64,000 bases of DNA from Draconibacterium mangrovi (GTDB lineage Bacteria > Bacteroidota > Bacteroidia > Bacteroidales > Prolixibacteraceae), in NCBI RefSeq assembly GCF_010586825.1, contig NZ_JAAAGB010000002.1:1-64000 (forward strand), given 5' to 3'. Positions within the stretch are counted from its first letter, which is position 1, and each line of letters begins with the position of its first letter. A program made the position numbers and the translations under genes. The notes below the pieces were generated by a model. That model saw nothing but the letters and a program-made list of their open reading frames with translations. It did not search any database and was not told where the DNA came from. This document shows, piece by piece, positions 35,683-44,885 of the stretch.

Positions 35683-36927
35683 ATGAAGAAACTTCTAAAA
35701 GTTGCCGGAATAACCATCGTTGTTTTGGTTGTATTCGTGTTGGGGTACACGTATGTGAGCTTTAATTCCTATTCGCCCACCGATCCCGATGTAACGGTTG
35801 ACAAAGCAAAACTGGCCTATTACCAAAACTCGTGGGAAGATTGTCGGGCAGCGTTCAGAGAGCAGGCCAATTCTATCAAAACGCGGTTTGATAGTGTGGT
35901 GATATTTTCGCGGTCGGTAGAAAGCAAAACCGACACGGGTTTAACGATTGATTTTTGCTACATACCGGCAAGCGACACCACTGAAAAACTGGTTGTTATT
36001 TGTTCCGGCACGCACGGAATTGAAGGTTTTGTGGGCAGTGCGGTACAGCAACAACTAATGGCCGAATTTTTTAAGCCTGAAATGTTTAAAAATACCGGAG
36101 TTTTATTGGTACACGGATTAAATGCCTGGGGCTTTAAAAACCAGCGGCGTTTTACAGAAAATAATGTTGACCTGAACCGGAATTACAGTACCGACTCTTC
36201 GCTTTTTGAAACCCAAAACGATGGTTTTGTGGCGCTTTATGATATGCTTACGCCAAAAGGGAAGTTGAACATGAATAGCTTGAGCAACAAATTTTTTCTG
36301 GTAACGGCTGTTAATCAAATTGCCCGAAAAGGAATGCCGGCATTATTACAGGCTTTTGCCCAGGGGCAGTACGAATTTCAGGAAGGAATTTACTTCGGTG
36401 GCCACGATTTTGAGCAGCAAGTGGCAATTATGTCGGAAGTATTAAGCGACATTGCAGCACCTTATTCCACGCTCTTAAACCTCGATCTGCATACCGGTTT
36501 TGGCGAGCGGGGAGAGTTGCATCTTTTCCCGAATCCAATCGATGATCCGGAGTTAAAAGCAAAGACCGAGCAGGTATTTAAAGGCTATCCAATCAATTGG
36601 GGCGACTCGGATAATTTCTATACAGTATCTGGACAGTTCGTAGAATACATTGGTGACTTGCTGCCCGATAAAACATCGATTCCTATGTTGTTGGAGTTTG
36701 GTACTTTAAATACAAGTTCAACAATCGGTGCAGTAAAATCGGCACACATTTCTATTTCCGAAAATCAGGGCGCACATTACGGTTATAAATCAGAAAAGGA
36801 CAGTTTAAAAGCACTGGCCGGTTATTACGAAATGTTTTACCCTCCATCCGAAAAATGGCGCAGCAATGCACTTAGTGTTTCTTTGGAAATGATGGAAGAT
36901 ATTTGGGAGAACTTTACGGAGTTGTAG
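35683..36927 (+). CDS. DUF2817/M14-like zinc carboxypeptidase-type protein
   Basis: A 414-residue protein with an N-terminal membrane anchor or uncleaved signal (about residues 4-24). The catalytic-type region has CSGTHGIEGFVGS near 107-119 (His and Glu of an HxxE-like zinc site), ENNVDLNRNY near 160-169 and LNLDLHTGFGERG near 265-277 with a further His. This is the DUF2817 pattern, related to M14 carboxypeptidases. It likely acts in the periplasm, tethered to the inner membrane. Substrate unknown. It follows the small acidic protein by nine bases. Confidence 0.8.
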   Translation: MKKLLKVAGITIVVLVVFVLGYTYVSFNSYSPTDPDVTVDKAKLAYYQNSWEDCRAAFREQANSIKTRFDSVVIFSRSVESKTDTGLTIDFCYIPASDTTEKLVVICSGTHGIEGFVGSAVQQQLMAEFFKPEMFKNTGVLLVHGLNAWGFKNQRRFTENNVDLNRNYSTDSSLFETQNDGFVALYDMLTPKGKLNMNSLSNKFFLVTAVNQIARKGMPALLQAFAQGQYEFQEGIYFGGHDFEQQVAIMSEVLSDIAAPYSTLLNLDLHTGFGERGELHLFPNPIDDPELKAKTEQVFKGYPINWGDSDNFYTVSGQFVEYIGDLLPDKTSIPMLLEFGTLNTSSTIGAVKSAHISISENQGAHYGYKSEKDSLKALAGYYEMFYPPSEKWRSNALSVSLEMMEDIWENFTEL

Positions 36928-36930
36928 CAC

Positions 36931-36993
36931 TGGATGCTGGATACTTGATACTTGATACTGGATGCTTGATACTGGTTTCTGGATGCTTGATCC
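36931..36993 (+). repeat. Tandem heptamer repeat (T[T/G]GAT[A/G]C), nine units
   Basis: Directly after the DUF2817 stop, nine successive seven-base units read TGGATGC, TGGATAC, TTGATAC, TTGATAC, TGGATGC, TTGATAC, TGGTTTC, TGGATGC, TTGATCC. Seven fit T[T/G]GAT[A/G]C exactly, TTGATCC differs by one base, and the seventh is the most diverged. The strict seven-base period is visible over 63 bases. The units are not inside a gene and have no spacers, so this is not CRISPR. Confidence 0.85.
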
Positions 36994-37013
36994 TGCGACT
37001 GCAAACGGTAATG

Positions 37014-38168
37014 TTATTTCAGTAAATAAGCAATAAGAACCCCTAAGTAATTTCCAACGGCATAACCGGCAATTCCAACAACCAGTCCGGTTAAAATTAC
37101 CTGGCGGTTTTTTAATGCGCCGGCAACCACGGGAACAAATGGTGGCGAGCAGATAAGCGCGCTGGTTGAAATGATCACCGTATCGGCATCAATTTTAAAA
37201 AAACGGGCCAGTGCGATGTGAATAATGTGCGACCCATAAACAGCCAACGCCACGTAGTAAAACAACGAAAAGGAGATGTTTGATAATTTGCTGATATCGG
37301 CCATGGAGGCAACGGTTAAACAGAAAATTAGGATGAGGTACATACCCAGTTGAAAGGTCTTCTTTATGGCTTTTATTTTGGGTATAAACGAAAAGCCAAT
37401 TCCGAAGGTGGTGATAAGCAGAATAACCACAGCTGTTTGGTATTCTTTTGGCAAAAGCAGACTGATACCGTAACTCAATCCAAGAATGGCCACTGAAATT
37501 CCAAACGCACCGATTAATGGCAGTAAGGTCTTTTTCCTCAACATTCCGTCGTACGATTCAAACTCTTCTTCCATATTCATTTCTGCAACGGCTGTGTCTT
37601 CTGTTTTAACCGGTTTAAAAGGCGGCAAAAACCACAGAAATACTTTCTGCCCGATCGAAAGAATAAAAACCAGGTAAATGGCACCAAGCGTAAGGTCGTA
37701 GGTGTGGGTCATAATGTACAACTCCTGCGAAACATTCAAAGCTGTTTTCATGGCGGCCATATTAGGTGTTCCACCGGTGTACACACCTACCAGCATTCCG
37801 GCCACCTGCCAGATGTTTTCAATGTCGTTTCGGAAAATAAAAAAGCCGATAATTATAATCAACAACACCGAGATCAATCCGGTTATAAGCGCCAAAAATG
37901 CCGATCGTGCCATTTTAAACCACGAACGTACATCAACCGAAAAAAGGATCAATGGCAAGGCCAACGGAATGGTAATATCCGTAAGCATATTCTGGTATTT
38001 TTCGGCCCCGTGAGGCAGTACGCCCATGTTGCCAATAATTAAACCAACCCCGTAACAAATCAGTACGGCACCAATTTTCTTTAATATCGAAAACTTGCCT
38101 TCAAGATAAATAACAACAACAGGAGTGATTACAAAAAGAATAATCAACGCCAGAAACGGTGTCTCCAT
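37014..38168 (-). CDS. DUF819 family membrane protein
   Basis: A 384-residue integral membrane protein with about ten helices. GVYTGGTPNMAAMKTAL (near residues 127-143), a discontinuous-helix-like GG.PN motif, and the ALPLILFSVDVRSW segment fit DUF819 (YjcL-like) proteins, which resemble Na+-coupled transporters in fold. Substrate unknown. A central hydrophilic loop (about 195-210) is acidic. A longer second member of the family is encoded at 49592-50851. Confidence 0.85.
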   Translation of the reverse strand: METPFLALIILFVITPVVVIYLEGKFSILKKIGAVLICYGVGLIIGNMGVLPHGAEKYQNMLTDITIPLALPLILFSVDVRSWFKMARSAFLALITGLISVLLIIIIGFFIFRNDIENIWQVAGMLVGVYTGGTPNMAAMKTALNVSQELYIMTHTYDLTLGAIYLVFILSIGQKVFLWFLPPFKPVKTEDTAVAEMNMEEEFESYDGMLRKKTLLPLIGAFGISVAILGLSYGISLLLPKEYQTAVVILLITTFGIGFSFIPKIKAIKKTFQLGMYLILIFCLTVASMADISKLSNISFSLFYYVALAVYGSHIIHIALARFFKIDADTVIISTSALICSPPFVPVVAGALKNRQVILTGLVVGIAGYAVGNYLGVLIAYLLK

Positions 38169-38266
38169 AGTTTTAAAAATTTCCCTTATCGGGCGGTAAA
38201 GATATCAGAATGAGCAGAAACTACAAACTGGCAATTATTTTCGGGCAATGTAGTTTGCTTCAAATA

Positions 38267-41200
38267 TTATTCGGTCCCATAACCACCGCCTCCCGGAGTT
38301 TCAATAATAAAAGTGTCGCCTTGCTCCATGTTAATATTTTGGATGGTATCAAGAACGATCTCTTCGCCATTGGCACGAATTACTTTTTGGCATCCAGGGT
38401 TTCCGTCTTTTCCTCCATTTAAGCCAAAAGGCCCTGATTTTCGACGTTGGGTGAGAACGGAAAGATTTACCGGCTCCAGAAATTTTAATACACGTTTCAC
38501 GCCGTCGCCACCGTGCCATTTGCCACTTCCTCCCGAGTTTTTTCGAATGCAGAATTCCTCCAAACGAACCGGATAGCGGTGCTCCATTATTTCAGGGTCG
38601 GTAATGCGCGTGTTGGTCATGTGGTGATGAACAGCGCTGGCACCGTTAAAGCCATTTCCGGCACCGCAACCACCACAAATGGTTTCGTAGTAGCCAAAAT
38701 TCTTGTTACCAAACAGTGTGTTGTTCATGGTGCCCTGGCTGGCTGCCACAACGCCAAAAGCTTTCAAAAGCGTGTCGGTTAGGCGTTGACTGATTTCCAC
38801 ATTACCACCAACCACGGCAGGACATTTTGCCGGGTCATCATCAAAATCAGGGTTTAATAATCCGGTTGGCAATATAAAATCTACAGGTTCCAAAAGACCG
38901 TCATTCAATGGTATGGTTTCATTCAGCAACAGCCGGAGCACATAAATACTTACACTTTTTACGATTGCCTCGGTGGCATTCATGTTGCCTTTGTGTACTG
39001 CCGCACTGCCGGTAAAATCGATGCTGCAATTCCCATTATGAAGCTGAATATTTACCTTCAGTTTTGATCCGTCGTCGAGGTATTCTGTAGCCGAATAATT
39101 ACCATTTTCAAACTTTTGAAGTGTGGCTTTCATTTTTTTTGCGGCATGTTCGCGCAATAAGTCGAGGTAATTTTGCACGGTTTCTTTTCCGTGTTTATCG
39201 ATGAGGTCGGTCAAGGCTTCAGAACCATTTTTATTGGCGGCCAGTGCAGCATTCAAATCAGCCAGGTTTTCTTCAACCGAGCGGGTAGGGAATTTGCTGT
39301 TGAGCAAGATCTTTCGCATTCCGTCCCAATCAGTTTGTCCATTTTTTACCAGGTAAAAAGGAGCAATACACACGCCCTCTTCCTCCAGATTTTTTGCATT
39401 CGGTGGCATTGATCCCGGGCTGATCCCACCAATCTCGGAATGATGTGCACGGTTTACCACAAAACCTACTCGTTCTCCTCCATAAAAAACGGGCGAAACC
39501 AATGTCACGTCGGGCAGGTGAGAACCGCCATATTTCGGATGATTGGTAACTATGGTATCTCCCTCTTCAAAATCAAAATGTTTAATCAGCTCACGCACAC
39601 AAACACCCAATCCACCGAGATGTACAGGTATGTGCGGAGCATTAGCTACAAGGCGTCCGTCTTTGTCGAGCAGCGCACACGAAAAATCGAGGCGTTCTTT
39701 AATGTTAACCGACAAAGAGGTGCGCTGCAGTAAAGCCCCCATATTTTCAGCAATAGCCATAAAACGATTGGTGAACAATTCCAGCTCGGTTTCGCGGTTT
39801 TGCATTGTGTCAGCTTGCTGGTTTTCGGTCTGGCTTTTTAAAATGGCCGTTCCTGAATGTTGCAACTCCAATGACCAACCACTTTTAAGGAAAGTGGTAG
39901 AGAAACTGTCGAGGAAAAGCGCAGGCCCTTTTATTTGTGCTCCTGCTTTTAATTCGTTACGGACAAAAACCGGAGTGCCATTGTCGGTCGTTTTCAGCGG
40001 TTCGGGCAGGTAGCTTGTTTTTGTTGTAGTGATCGTTTCTTTGTCTGTATTCTCCACGGCAGCCAGCACCCGAATCGCCTCAATCTCAATGGTGCGGTTG
40101 CTAACGATGTGCCCGTACACCTTTTTGTATTGTTGATGGAAGTCGGTAATCAATTCTTCAACGTCGGAAAAATGAATTTCAAGACTCGAATCCTGACCTG
40201 CAAAACGCATAAATACCATTCGCTGGCGTATACTTATTTTTTCTTTGTTGAAACCTTCGTTTTGTAATTTTTTTGTGGCCTCCGTTTCAATTTCGTTAAA
40301 CCAGTCGGGAAGCAAATTATCAACCTCGTTTAAATCCTGCAGCACTTGTTTTTCAACAAAACGTTCAACACTTGCGTTGCCAATTCCGTAAGCGCTTAAC
40401 AGTCCGGCATCTTTTGGCAGAAGAATGTTTTGTATTCCAAGAATTTCAGCAATGTCGCAAGTGTGCAATCCGCCTGCACCACCAAATGCAACGAGTACAA
40501 AGTTTTTCGGATCGTAACCTTTTGTAATGGAAATTTTGCGAATGGCTCCGGCCATAATTTCATTGGCAATGGCAATAAATCCGTTTAAAACCGTATCGGT
40601 TGATGCTTTATTTCCGGTGCTCTTTTGCATTGAATAAAGCAGCTCCTCGAGGCGTTTCTCTGCTTCATTTCTGAAAACAGGAATGCCGAATTGACTGGCG
40701 TTAAGACGATTTAACAGCAGGTTTACGTCAGTAATGGTAAGCGGTCCTCCGGCACCATAACAAGCTGGTCCGGGATAGGCACCGGCACTTTCGGGGCCAA
40801 CAAAAAGTTTGTAGCCATCAAAACCGCAAATGGAACCTCCACCTGCAGCAACAGTTTCAATGGCAATGGCAGGACTGTTTATTCGGGCATCACCAACCTG
40901 CAGTTCGTAGCGGTAGTCAAACTCGCCATCGATACGGGAAACATCGGTACTGGTGCCACCCATATCAAAAGTGATGAGTTTATCGTAACCTTCTTTTCTT
41001 CCGATATCGCGTGCACCAACCACTCCTCCGGCCGGGCCACTCAAAAGACTGTCTTTTGGATGGAATTTATCAGCAGAAACCAAACCTCCGGCACTGGTCA
41101 TAATCTGGAACAGATTCCTTCCCGTTTTTTTGGCAATGCGGTTCACGTAGTTATGAATAATAGGAGAGAGGTAGGCGTTAACAACCGCTGTTTCTGCACG

Positions 41201-42022
41201 ATTCAATAGCTTTATTAGCGGAGATAATTCTGTTGATTGGGAAACAAAACGAAATCCTATATTCTTCAGAAGTTGTGCCAGCTGGTGCTCGTGCTCAGGA
41301 TTGATAAAGGCGTTCATCAGCGCGATAGCAACCGATTCAATTTTGTTAAGGTCTATTCCGTTTAGCCTTTTTTTGAGTCCATCAAAATCGAGCGGTTTTA
41401 AAACTTTGCCCTTAGAGTCGATACGTTCATCCACCTCGATGATTTGATGTGTCAGTTGCCTTGATTTTTCCACGTTCATCGCAAAAATATCGGGGCGTGC
41501 CTGGTTGCCAATTTCCAGCAGATCGGCAAAACCTTTTGTTACAATAAAAAGTGTTTTGGCACCCTTATTTTCCAACAAAGCATTGGTTCCTTTTGTAGAT
41601 CCAAGTTTCAGGTGCAAGTCCGGAAACGCTTCGTTCAATCCCGTTTGAGTGATCAGTCGTACCCCCAAAACCGGAGCTTCCTCGTGCGAAGTGAGTTCAA
41701 AGTTACTGCCTTCCATTTTAGGAGTAAAACAAGGAGCATCGAGTTCAAGTATTCTTTTCTGCACATCAAACGAAACAACCTTATTTTCTGCAGAATTTTG
41801 TTGTAGCAATCGAAATGAAAAGCCGTTAAAAATGTCGCGGTGCAAGTTCCATGTATCTGCGATAACACATTGTTTTACTGAAATTACTTTTTCAATGGTA
41901 CTGCGCAGGCTGCTGCTGCTCAAAACCTTCTGGCGGTATTCCTGTCCCGTTTCATCAATGCCGATACAATCGGTGAAGGTTCCACCGGTGTCTACAAAAA
42001 GTTGAAAATATTTATTTGCCAT
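38267..42022 (-). CDS. Fused HyuA-HyuB hydantoinase/5-oxoprolinase
   Basis: A 1251-residue protein combining both halves of the family. The HyuA-like half begins FVDTGGTFTDCIG (residues 9-21), has LGSTKGTNALLE, and FDMGGTSTDVSRI (near 353-365) as ATP-binding signatures. The HyuB-like half starts near residue 750 (NRFMAIAENMGALLQRTSLSVNIKERLDFSCAL) and ends with ETPGGGGYG. The fused layout and length match ATP-dependent 5-oxoprolinases (OPLAH type), which open 5-oxoproline to glutamate; hydantoins are the other possible substrates. It begins one base after the stop of the upstream transporter gene, so the two are coupled. Confidence 0.9.
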   Translation of the reverse strand: MANKYFQLFVDTGGTFTDCIGIDETGQEYRQKVLSSSSLRSTIEKVISVKQCVIADTWNLHRDIFNGFSFRLLQQNSAENKVVSFDVQKRILELDAPCFTPKMEGSNFELTSHEEAPVLGVRLITQTGLNEAFPDLHLKLGSTKGTNALLENKGAKTLFIVTKGFADLLEIGNQARPDIFAMNVEKSRQLTHQIIEVDERIDSKGKVLKPLDFDGLKKRLNGIDLNKIESVAIALMNAFINPEHEHQLAQLLKNIGFRFVSQSTELSPLIKLLNRAETAVVNAYLSPIIHNYVNRIAKKTGRNLFQIMTSAGGLVSADKFHPKDSLLSGPAGGVVGARDIGRKEGYDKLITFDMGGTSTDVSRIDGEFDYRYELQVGDARINSPAIAIETVAAGGGSICGFDGYKLFVGPESAGAYPGPACYGAGGPLTITDVNLLLNRLNASQFGIPVFRNEAEKRLEELLYSMQKSTGNKASTDTVLNGFIAIANEIMAGAIRKISITKGYDPKNFVLVAFGGAGGLHTCDIAEILGIQNILLPKDAGLLSAYGIGNASVERFVEKQVLQDLNEVDNLLPDWFNEIETEATKKLQNEGFNKEKISIRQRMVFMRFAGQDSSLEIHFSDVEELITDFHQQYKKVYGHIVSNRTIEIEAIRVLAAVENTDKETITTTKTSYLPEPLKTTDNGTPVFVRNELKAGAQIKGPALFLDSFSTTFLKSGWSLELQHSGTAILKSQTENQQADTMQNRETELELFTNRFMAIAENMGALLQRTSLSVNIKERLDFSCALLDKDGRLVANAPHIPVHLGGLGVCVRELIKHFDFEEGDTIVTNHPKYGGSHLPDVTLVSPVFYGGERVGFVVNRAHHSEIGGISPGSMPPNAKNLEEEGVCIAPFYLVKNGQTDWDGMRKILLNSKFPTRSVEENLADLNAALAANKNGSEALTDLIDKHGKETVQNYLDLLREHAAKKMKATLQKFENGNYSATEYLDDGSKLKVNIQLHNGNCSIDFTGSAAVHKGNMNATEAIVKSVSIYVLRLLLNETIPLNDGLLEPVDFILPTGLLNPDFDDDPAKCPAVVGGNVEISQRLTDTLLKAFGVVAASQGTMNNTLFGNKNFGYYETICGGCGAGNGFNGASAVHHHMTNTRITDPEIMEHRYPVRLEEFCIRKNSGGSGKWHGGDGVKRVLKFLEPVNLSVLTQRRKSGPFGLNGGKDGNPGCQKVIRANGEEIVLDTIQNINMEQGDTFIIETPGGGGYGTE

Positions 42023-42023
42023 G

Positions 42024-43328
42024 TTACTTCTTTTGTCCTTTAAACCACACCCACACTGAAATCATCATTGCCACAAGACCAATGCCCCACAGCACCCCAT
42101 TTCCCGGAGTATTCGTTGGCAAGAATACACTGTAAAATGCTTTTGTGGCGCTGTTCAAACCGAGAACCAGTGTTACGAAAATTACAATCAGCATAAGTAC
42201 ATTCAGTAGTGTAGGATTTGTTTTTGTTCCGGTTATTGCCTTGTTGTTGATTACGATAAACAGGAAGATGCTCACAAATGGCAGCAGAAATCCATTTAAT
42301 GCCTGTGCCAGAATTATTGCCGGGATGGGTTTTACATTAACAACGGCAAAACAAATTCCGGTAAGCAAAACCACCAACCAGCCCAGTTTGAAATTCAACG
42401 AATTTGCCTGCCATTTTTCAGGATATTTATTTCCGAAAAGGCTTTTTAATGTGACGGCTGCAGCCAGAGGAGCGGTTACCGATGAGGTAAAACCGGCGGC
42501 AAACAAGCCAAATCCCAGCAGGTATTTCCCGGCCGGACCAACTCTCTGTTGCAATGCAAGCGATAGATTTTCAAAAGAAAATTCGGCAGTAACTGCGGTT
42601 CCAACAATCAACACGGCCATCGAAAAAAGGCCGCCCAGCAAAATGGCCACTGCCAGTCCGAAACGCATTTCTTTTACCGATTGCTTTTGGCTGGAAATAC
42701 CGGAGCCCAAAAAAAGATTGTAAGGAACAATGGTTGTTCCGATCAATCCTAACACCAAAAGTCCTGTTGCATTGGTCGATGGGAAACGCGGAACAAAAGT
42801 CCCTTTCAGCAGGGCATTTAATTCCGGGCGAATTAAAAAGGCAGTGATTAGAAAACCGATGCCCATCAACACCACAACAAATCCCATTATGGTGGAGATT
42901 ATTTTTAATGACGGTATATTCAGAATAAGGGCTGCCACGCCGCCAATGATCAAAACCAGCATCCAGGCAGGTAGATCAAAGATTAGCCTGAATCCGGCAA
43001 CAGCTCCCAGCAGGTTGCCCATTTCATATGCCGCGGCGCCAACAACAATTGCTCCTAAAACTAAAATCAGAATGGGCAGTTTGGCTTTGCTTTTTTCAAA
43101 CTGATGTACAATTGCCTGCCCCAGATTTAACCCGGAGATGATGGTTAAACGTGCTGCCGCTTCCTGCAAAAGTAAACAGGCAAGCGTAGAAAAAAGTAAA
43201 GCCCAAAGCAGATCAGTTCCCAAAGCTGCACCTGATTTGGCGGCGGTAGTAATTGTACCCGGCCCGATAAAAGCCGCCGATACCACCGACCAGAAAAGGA
43301 TATTAAGAATGCGTTTTTTTGTAGACAT
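42024..43328 (-). CDS. Nramp-fold transporter lacking the metal-binding motifs
   Basis: A 434-residue protein with 11 or 12 membrane helices of the Nramp (SLC11) family. In helix 1 the metal-binding DPGN of true Nramp proteins is replaced by GPGT (residues 22-25). In helix 6 the usual MPHN region reads VPYN (201-204). These positions bind Mn2+/Fe2+ in MntH, so divalent-metal transport is doubtful. The gene is one base away from the oxoprolinase gene, and Nramp-like YcsG in Bacillus also sits beside 5-oxoprolinase genes. A role in importing 5-oxoproline or a related amide is my inference. The gene leads the two-gene unit. Confidence 0.82.
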   Translation of the reverse strand: MSTKKRILNILFWSVVSAAFIGPGTITTAAKSGAALGTDLLWALLFSTLACLLLQEAAARLTIISGLNLGQAIVHQFEKSKAKLPILILVLGAIVVGAAAYEMGNLLGAVAGFRLIFDLPAWMLVLIIGGVAALILNIPSLKIISTIMGFVVVLMGIGFLITAFLIRPELNALLKGTFVPRFPSTNATGLLVLGLIGTTIVPYNLFLGSGISSQKQSVKEMRFGLAVAILLGGLFSMAVLIVGTAVTAEFSFENLSLALQQRVGPAGKYLLGFGLFAAGFTSSVTAPLAAAVTLKSLFGNKYPEKWQANSLNFKLGWLVVLLTGICFAVVNVKPIPAIILAQALNGFLLPFVSIFLFIVINNKAITGTKTNPTLLNVLMLIVIFVTLVLGLNSATKAFYSVFLPTNTPGNGVLWGIGLVAMMISVWVWFKGQKK

Positions 43329-43517
43329 AATCGTTTGAAAGCTCCAAAATACAAAAATCGAACATCAAATATTTTGAATCAGTAACAAAATGGATAGAGC
43401 GGATGAAAATTCAGGTTGAGTGTTTACTTCAATTGCTTAAAAAGCCGGATTTTATAAAAATTATAGTCAAAATATTAACTTGCACAAGAACGCCAGGATG
43501 GACAATATTTATAAAAT

Positions 43518-44885
43518 ATGAAAAACGACTTTGCCCAGTATTCAGTTCTAATCTTAATTGTATTTGCACTTACCACCAATTGCACTAAAACATCAGAGAT
43601 TGCACAAAATCCAAATCTTGTGTATGAGGACTATACTCCAAAAAACACAGACAGAACCATCAGCAGGGAAGATTATTACAAAAAACTTCAGGGCTTTTGG
43701 CTGGCTACCTGTATTGCCAACTGGACCGGTTTAGTTACTGAAATGGACAAAATAGGAAACATCGGTGATTTGAAAACCGGTGATTTTTACACCAGAAATG
43801 ACTGGGGCAAACCCGATCAGCCAAGTATTTGGGCAGAAGGTATTCCAAGTGATTTGTCGCCGGTAATTGATTTTGTGTTTGCTGATGTTGATAGTGTTTG
43901 GGGAGCCGACGACGATACGGATATCGAATACATTTACCAGGAACTTTTATTAAAATATCAGACTTCTGTTTTAACCGGTGAGCAAATTCGCGAGGGCTGG
44001 CTGGAGCATATCAGGCACGAAGAGGAAAACTATTTGTGGGTGTCTAACCAAAAGGCTTTCGATTTAATGAAAGAAGGATTGGTTCCGCCGGCAACCGGAG
44101 ATCCAAAAAATAATCCTGAATTTGAAATGATTGATGCGCAGTTAACCACCGAGATTTTTGGTTTGTTTGCGCCAGGCAGGCCTGATATTGCGCTAAAAAT
44201 GGCACGGTTGCCAATTCAGAATACTGCACGCGAAAACAGCCAGTGGATTTCGGAATTTTATGTATCAATGTTTTCGCTGGCCTCGGCAGTTGATAAAACT
44301 TTGCCATTGAAAGATCAACTGTTTTGGATGGCAGAACAGGCGAAAGACCGTCTGCCGGAGACGTCTTATTCCCGCGCAATGTATGAGTACGTAAAATCAA
44401 AATACAACGAAGATATTCCGTGGGAACAGGCCCGGGATTCGGTTTATACACGGTATCAACTTAATCAGGCCGATGGATATGATATGACATCGCGGAATTT
44501 ATATTGTAATGCGTGTTTTGCTGCCGGAATAAACTTTGCGACAAGTTTGGTTAGCCTGTTTTATGGCGAAGGTGATTTGGTGGAGACGATAAAGATTGGA
44601 ACACTCTGCGGTTGGGATGCGGATAATCCTACGGCAACATGGGGTGGTTTAATCGGATTTATGGTTGGCAAAGAGGGCGTTGAAAAGGCTTTTGGCAGGA
44701 AGTTCTCCAATCGTTTTAATATTCAGCGAACCAGGATCGGTTTTGAGGAGATTGGAGTAGACTCTTTTGAAAATATGGCACTTAAGGGAGTCTGGATCAT
44801 CGATAAAGTCGTTCAGGAAGAAATGAATGGCGGAGTTGATTTAAAAAACAACCGGTGGTATGTGCCGGAACAATATACATATTAA
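43518..44885 (+). CDS. Lipoprotein ADP-ribosylglycohydrolase-family protein
   Basis: A 455-residue protein. The N-terminal hydrophobic segment ends in LTTNC (Cys at residue 22), a lipobox-like site, so it is probably a periplasmic or outer-membrane lipoprotein. The ADP-ribosylglycohydrolase fold is shown by GADDDTDIEYIYQE (near residues 134-147), whose acidic cluster binds Mg2+ in DraG/ARH enzymes, and by GWDADNPTATWGGLIG near 375-390. The family removes ADP-ribose from proteins or hydrolyses related N- or O-glycosides. An exported member may act on extracellular nucleoside-like or glycoside substrates. It is divergent from the Nramp-like gene. Confidence 0.82.
   Translation: MKNDFAQYSVLILIVFALTTNCTKTSEIAQNPNLVYEDYTPKNTDRTISREDYYKKLQGFWLATCIANWTGLVTEMDKIGNIGDLKTGDFYTRNDWGKPDQPSIWAEGIPSDLSPVIDFVFADVDSVWGADDDTDIEYIYQELLLKYQTSVLTGEQIREGWLEHIRHEEENYLWVSNQKAFDLMKEGLVPPATGDPKNNPEFEMIDAQLTTEIFGLFAPGRPDIALKMARLPIQNTARENSQWISEFYVSMFSLASAVDKTLPLKDQLFWMAEQAKDRLPETSYSRAMYEYVKSKYNEDIPWEQARDSVYTRYQLNQADGYDMTSRNLYCNACFAAGINFATSLVSLFYGEGDLVETIKIGTLCGWDADNPTATWGGLIGFMVGKEGVEKAFGRKFSNRFNIQRTRIGFEEIGVDSFENMALKGVWIIDKVVQEEMNGGVDLKNNRWYVPEQYTY

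Noticed and set aside
36931-36993. CRISPR array
   Set aside because: The units are seven bases long, contiguous and without spacers, and no cas gene is present.
41649-42005. Plus-strand frame of about 118 codons inside the oxoprolinase gene
   Set aside because: It lies opposite the conserved N-terminal HyuA region and shows Ser/Phe/Cys-rich shadow composition.
42024-43328. Ordinary MntH manganese transporter
   Set aside because: The DPGN and MPHN metal-binding motifs are both replaced, and the neighbour gene points to organic-acid metabolism.
44044-44451. Minus-strand frame of about 135 codons inside the ADP-ribosylglycohydrolase-family gene
   Set aside because: It is antisense to conserved coding sequence and has shadow-like composition.
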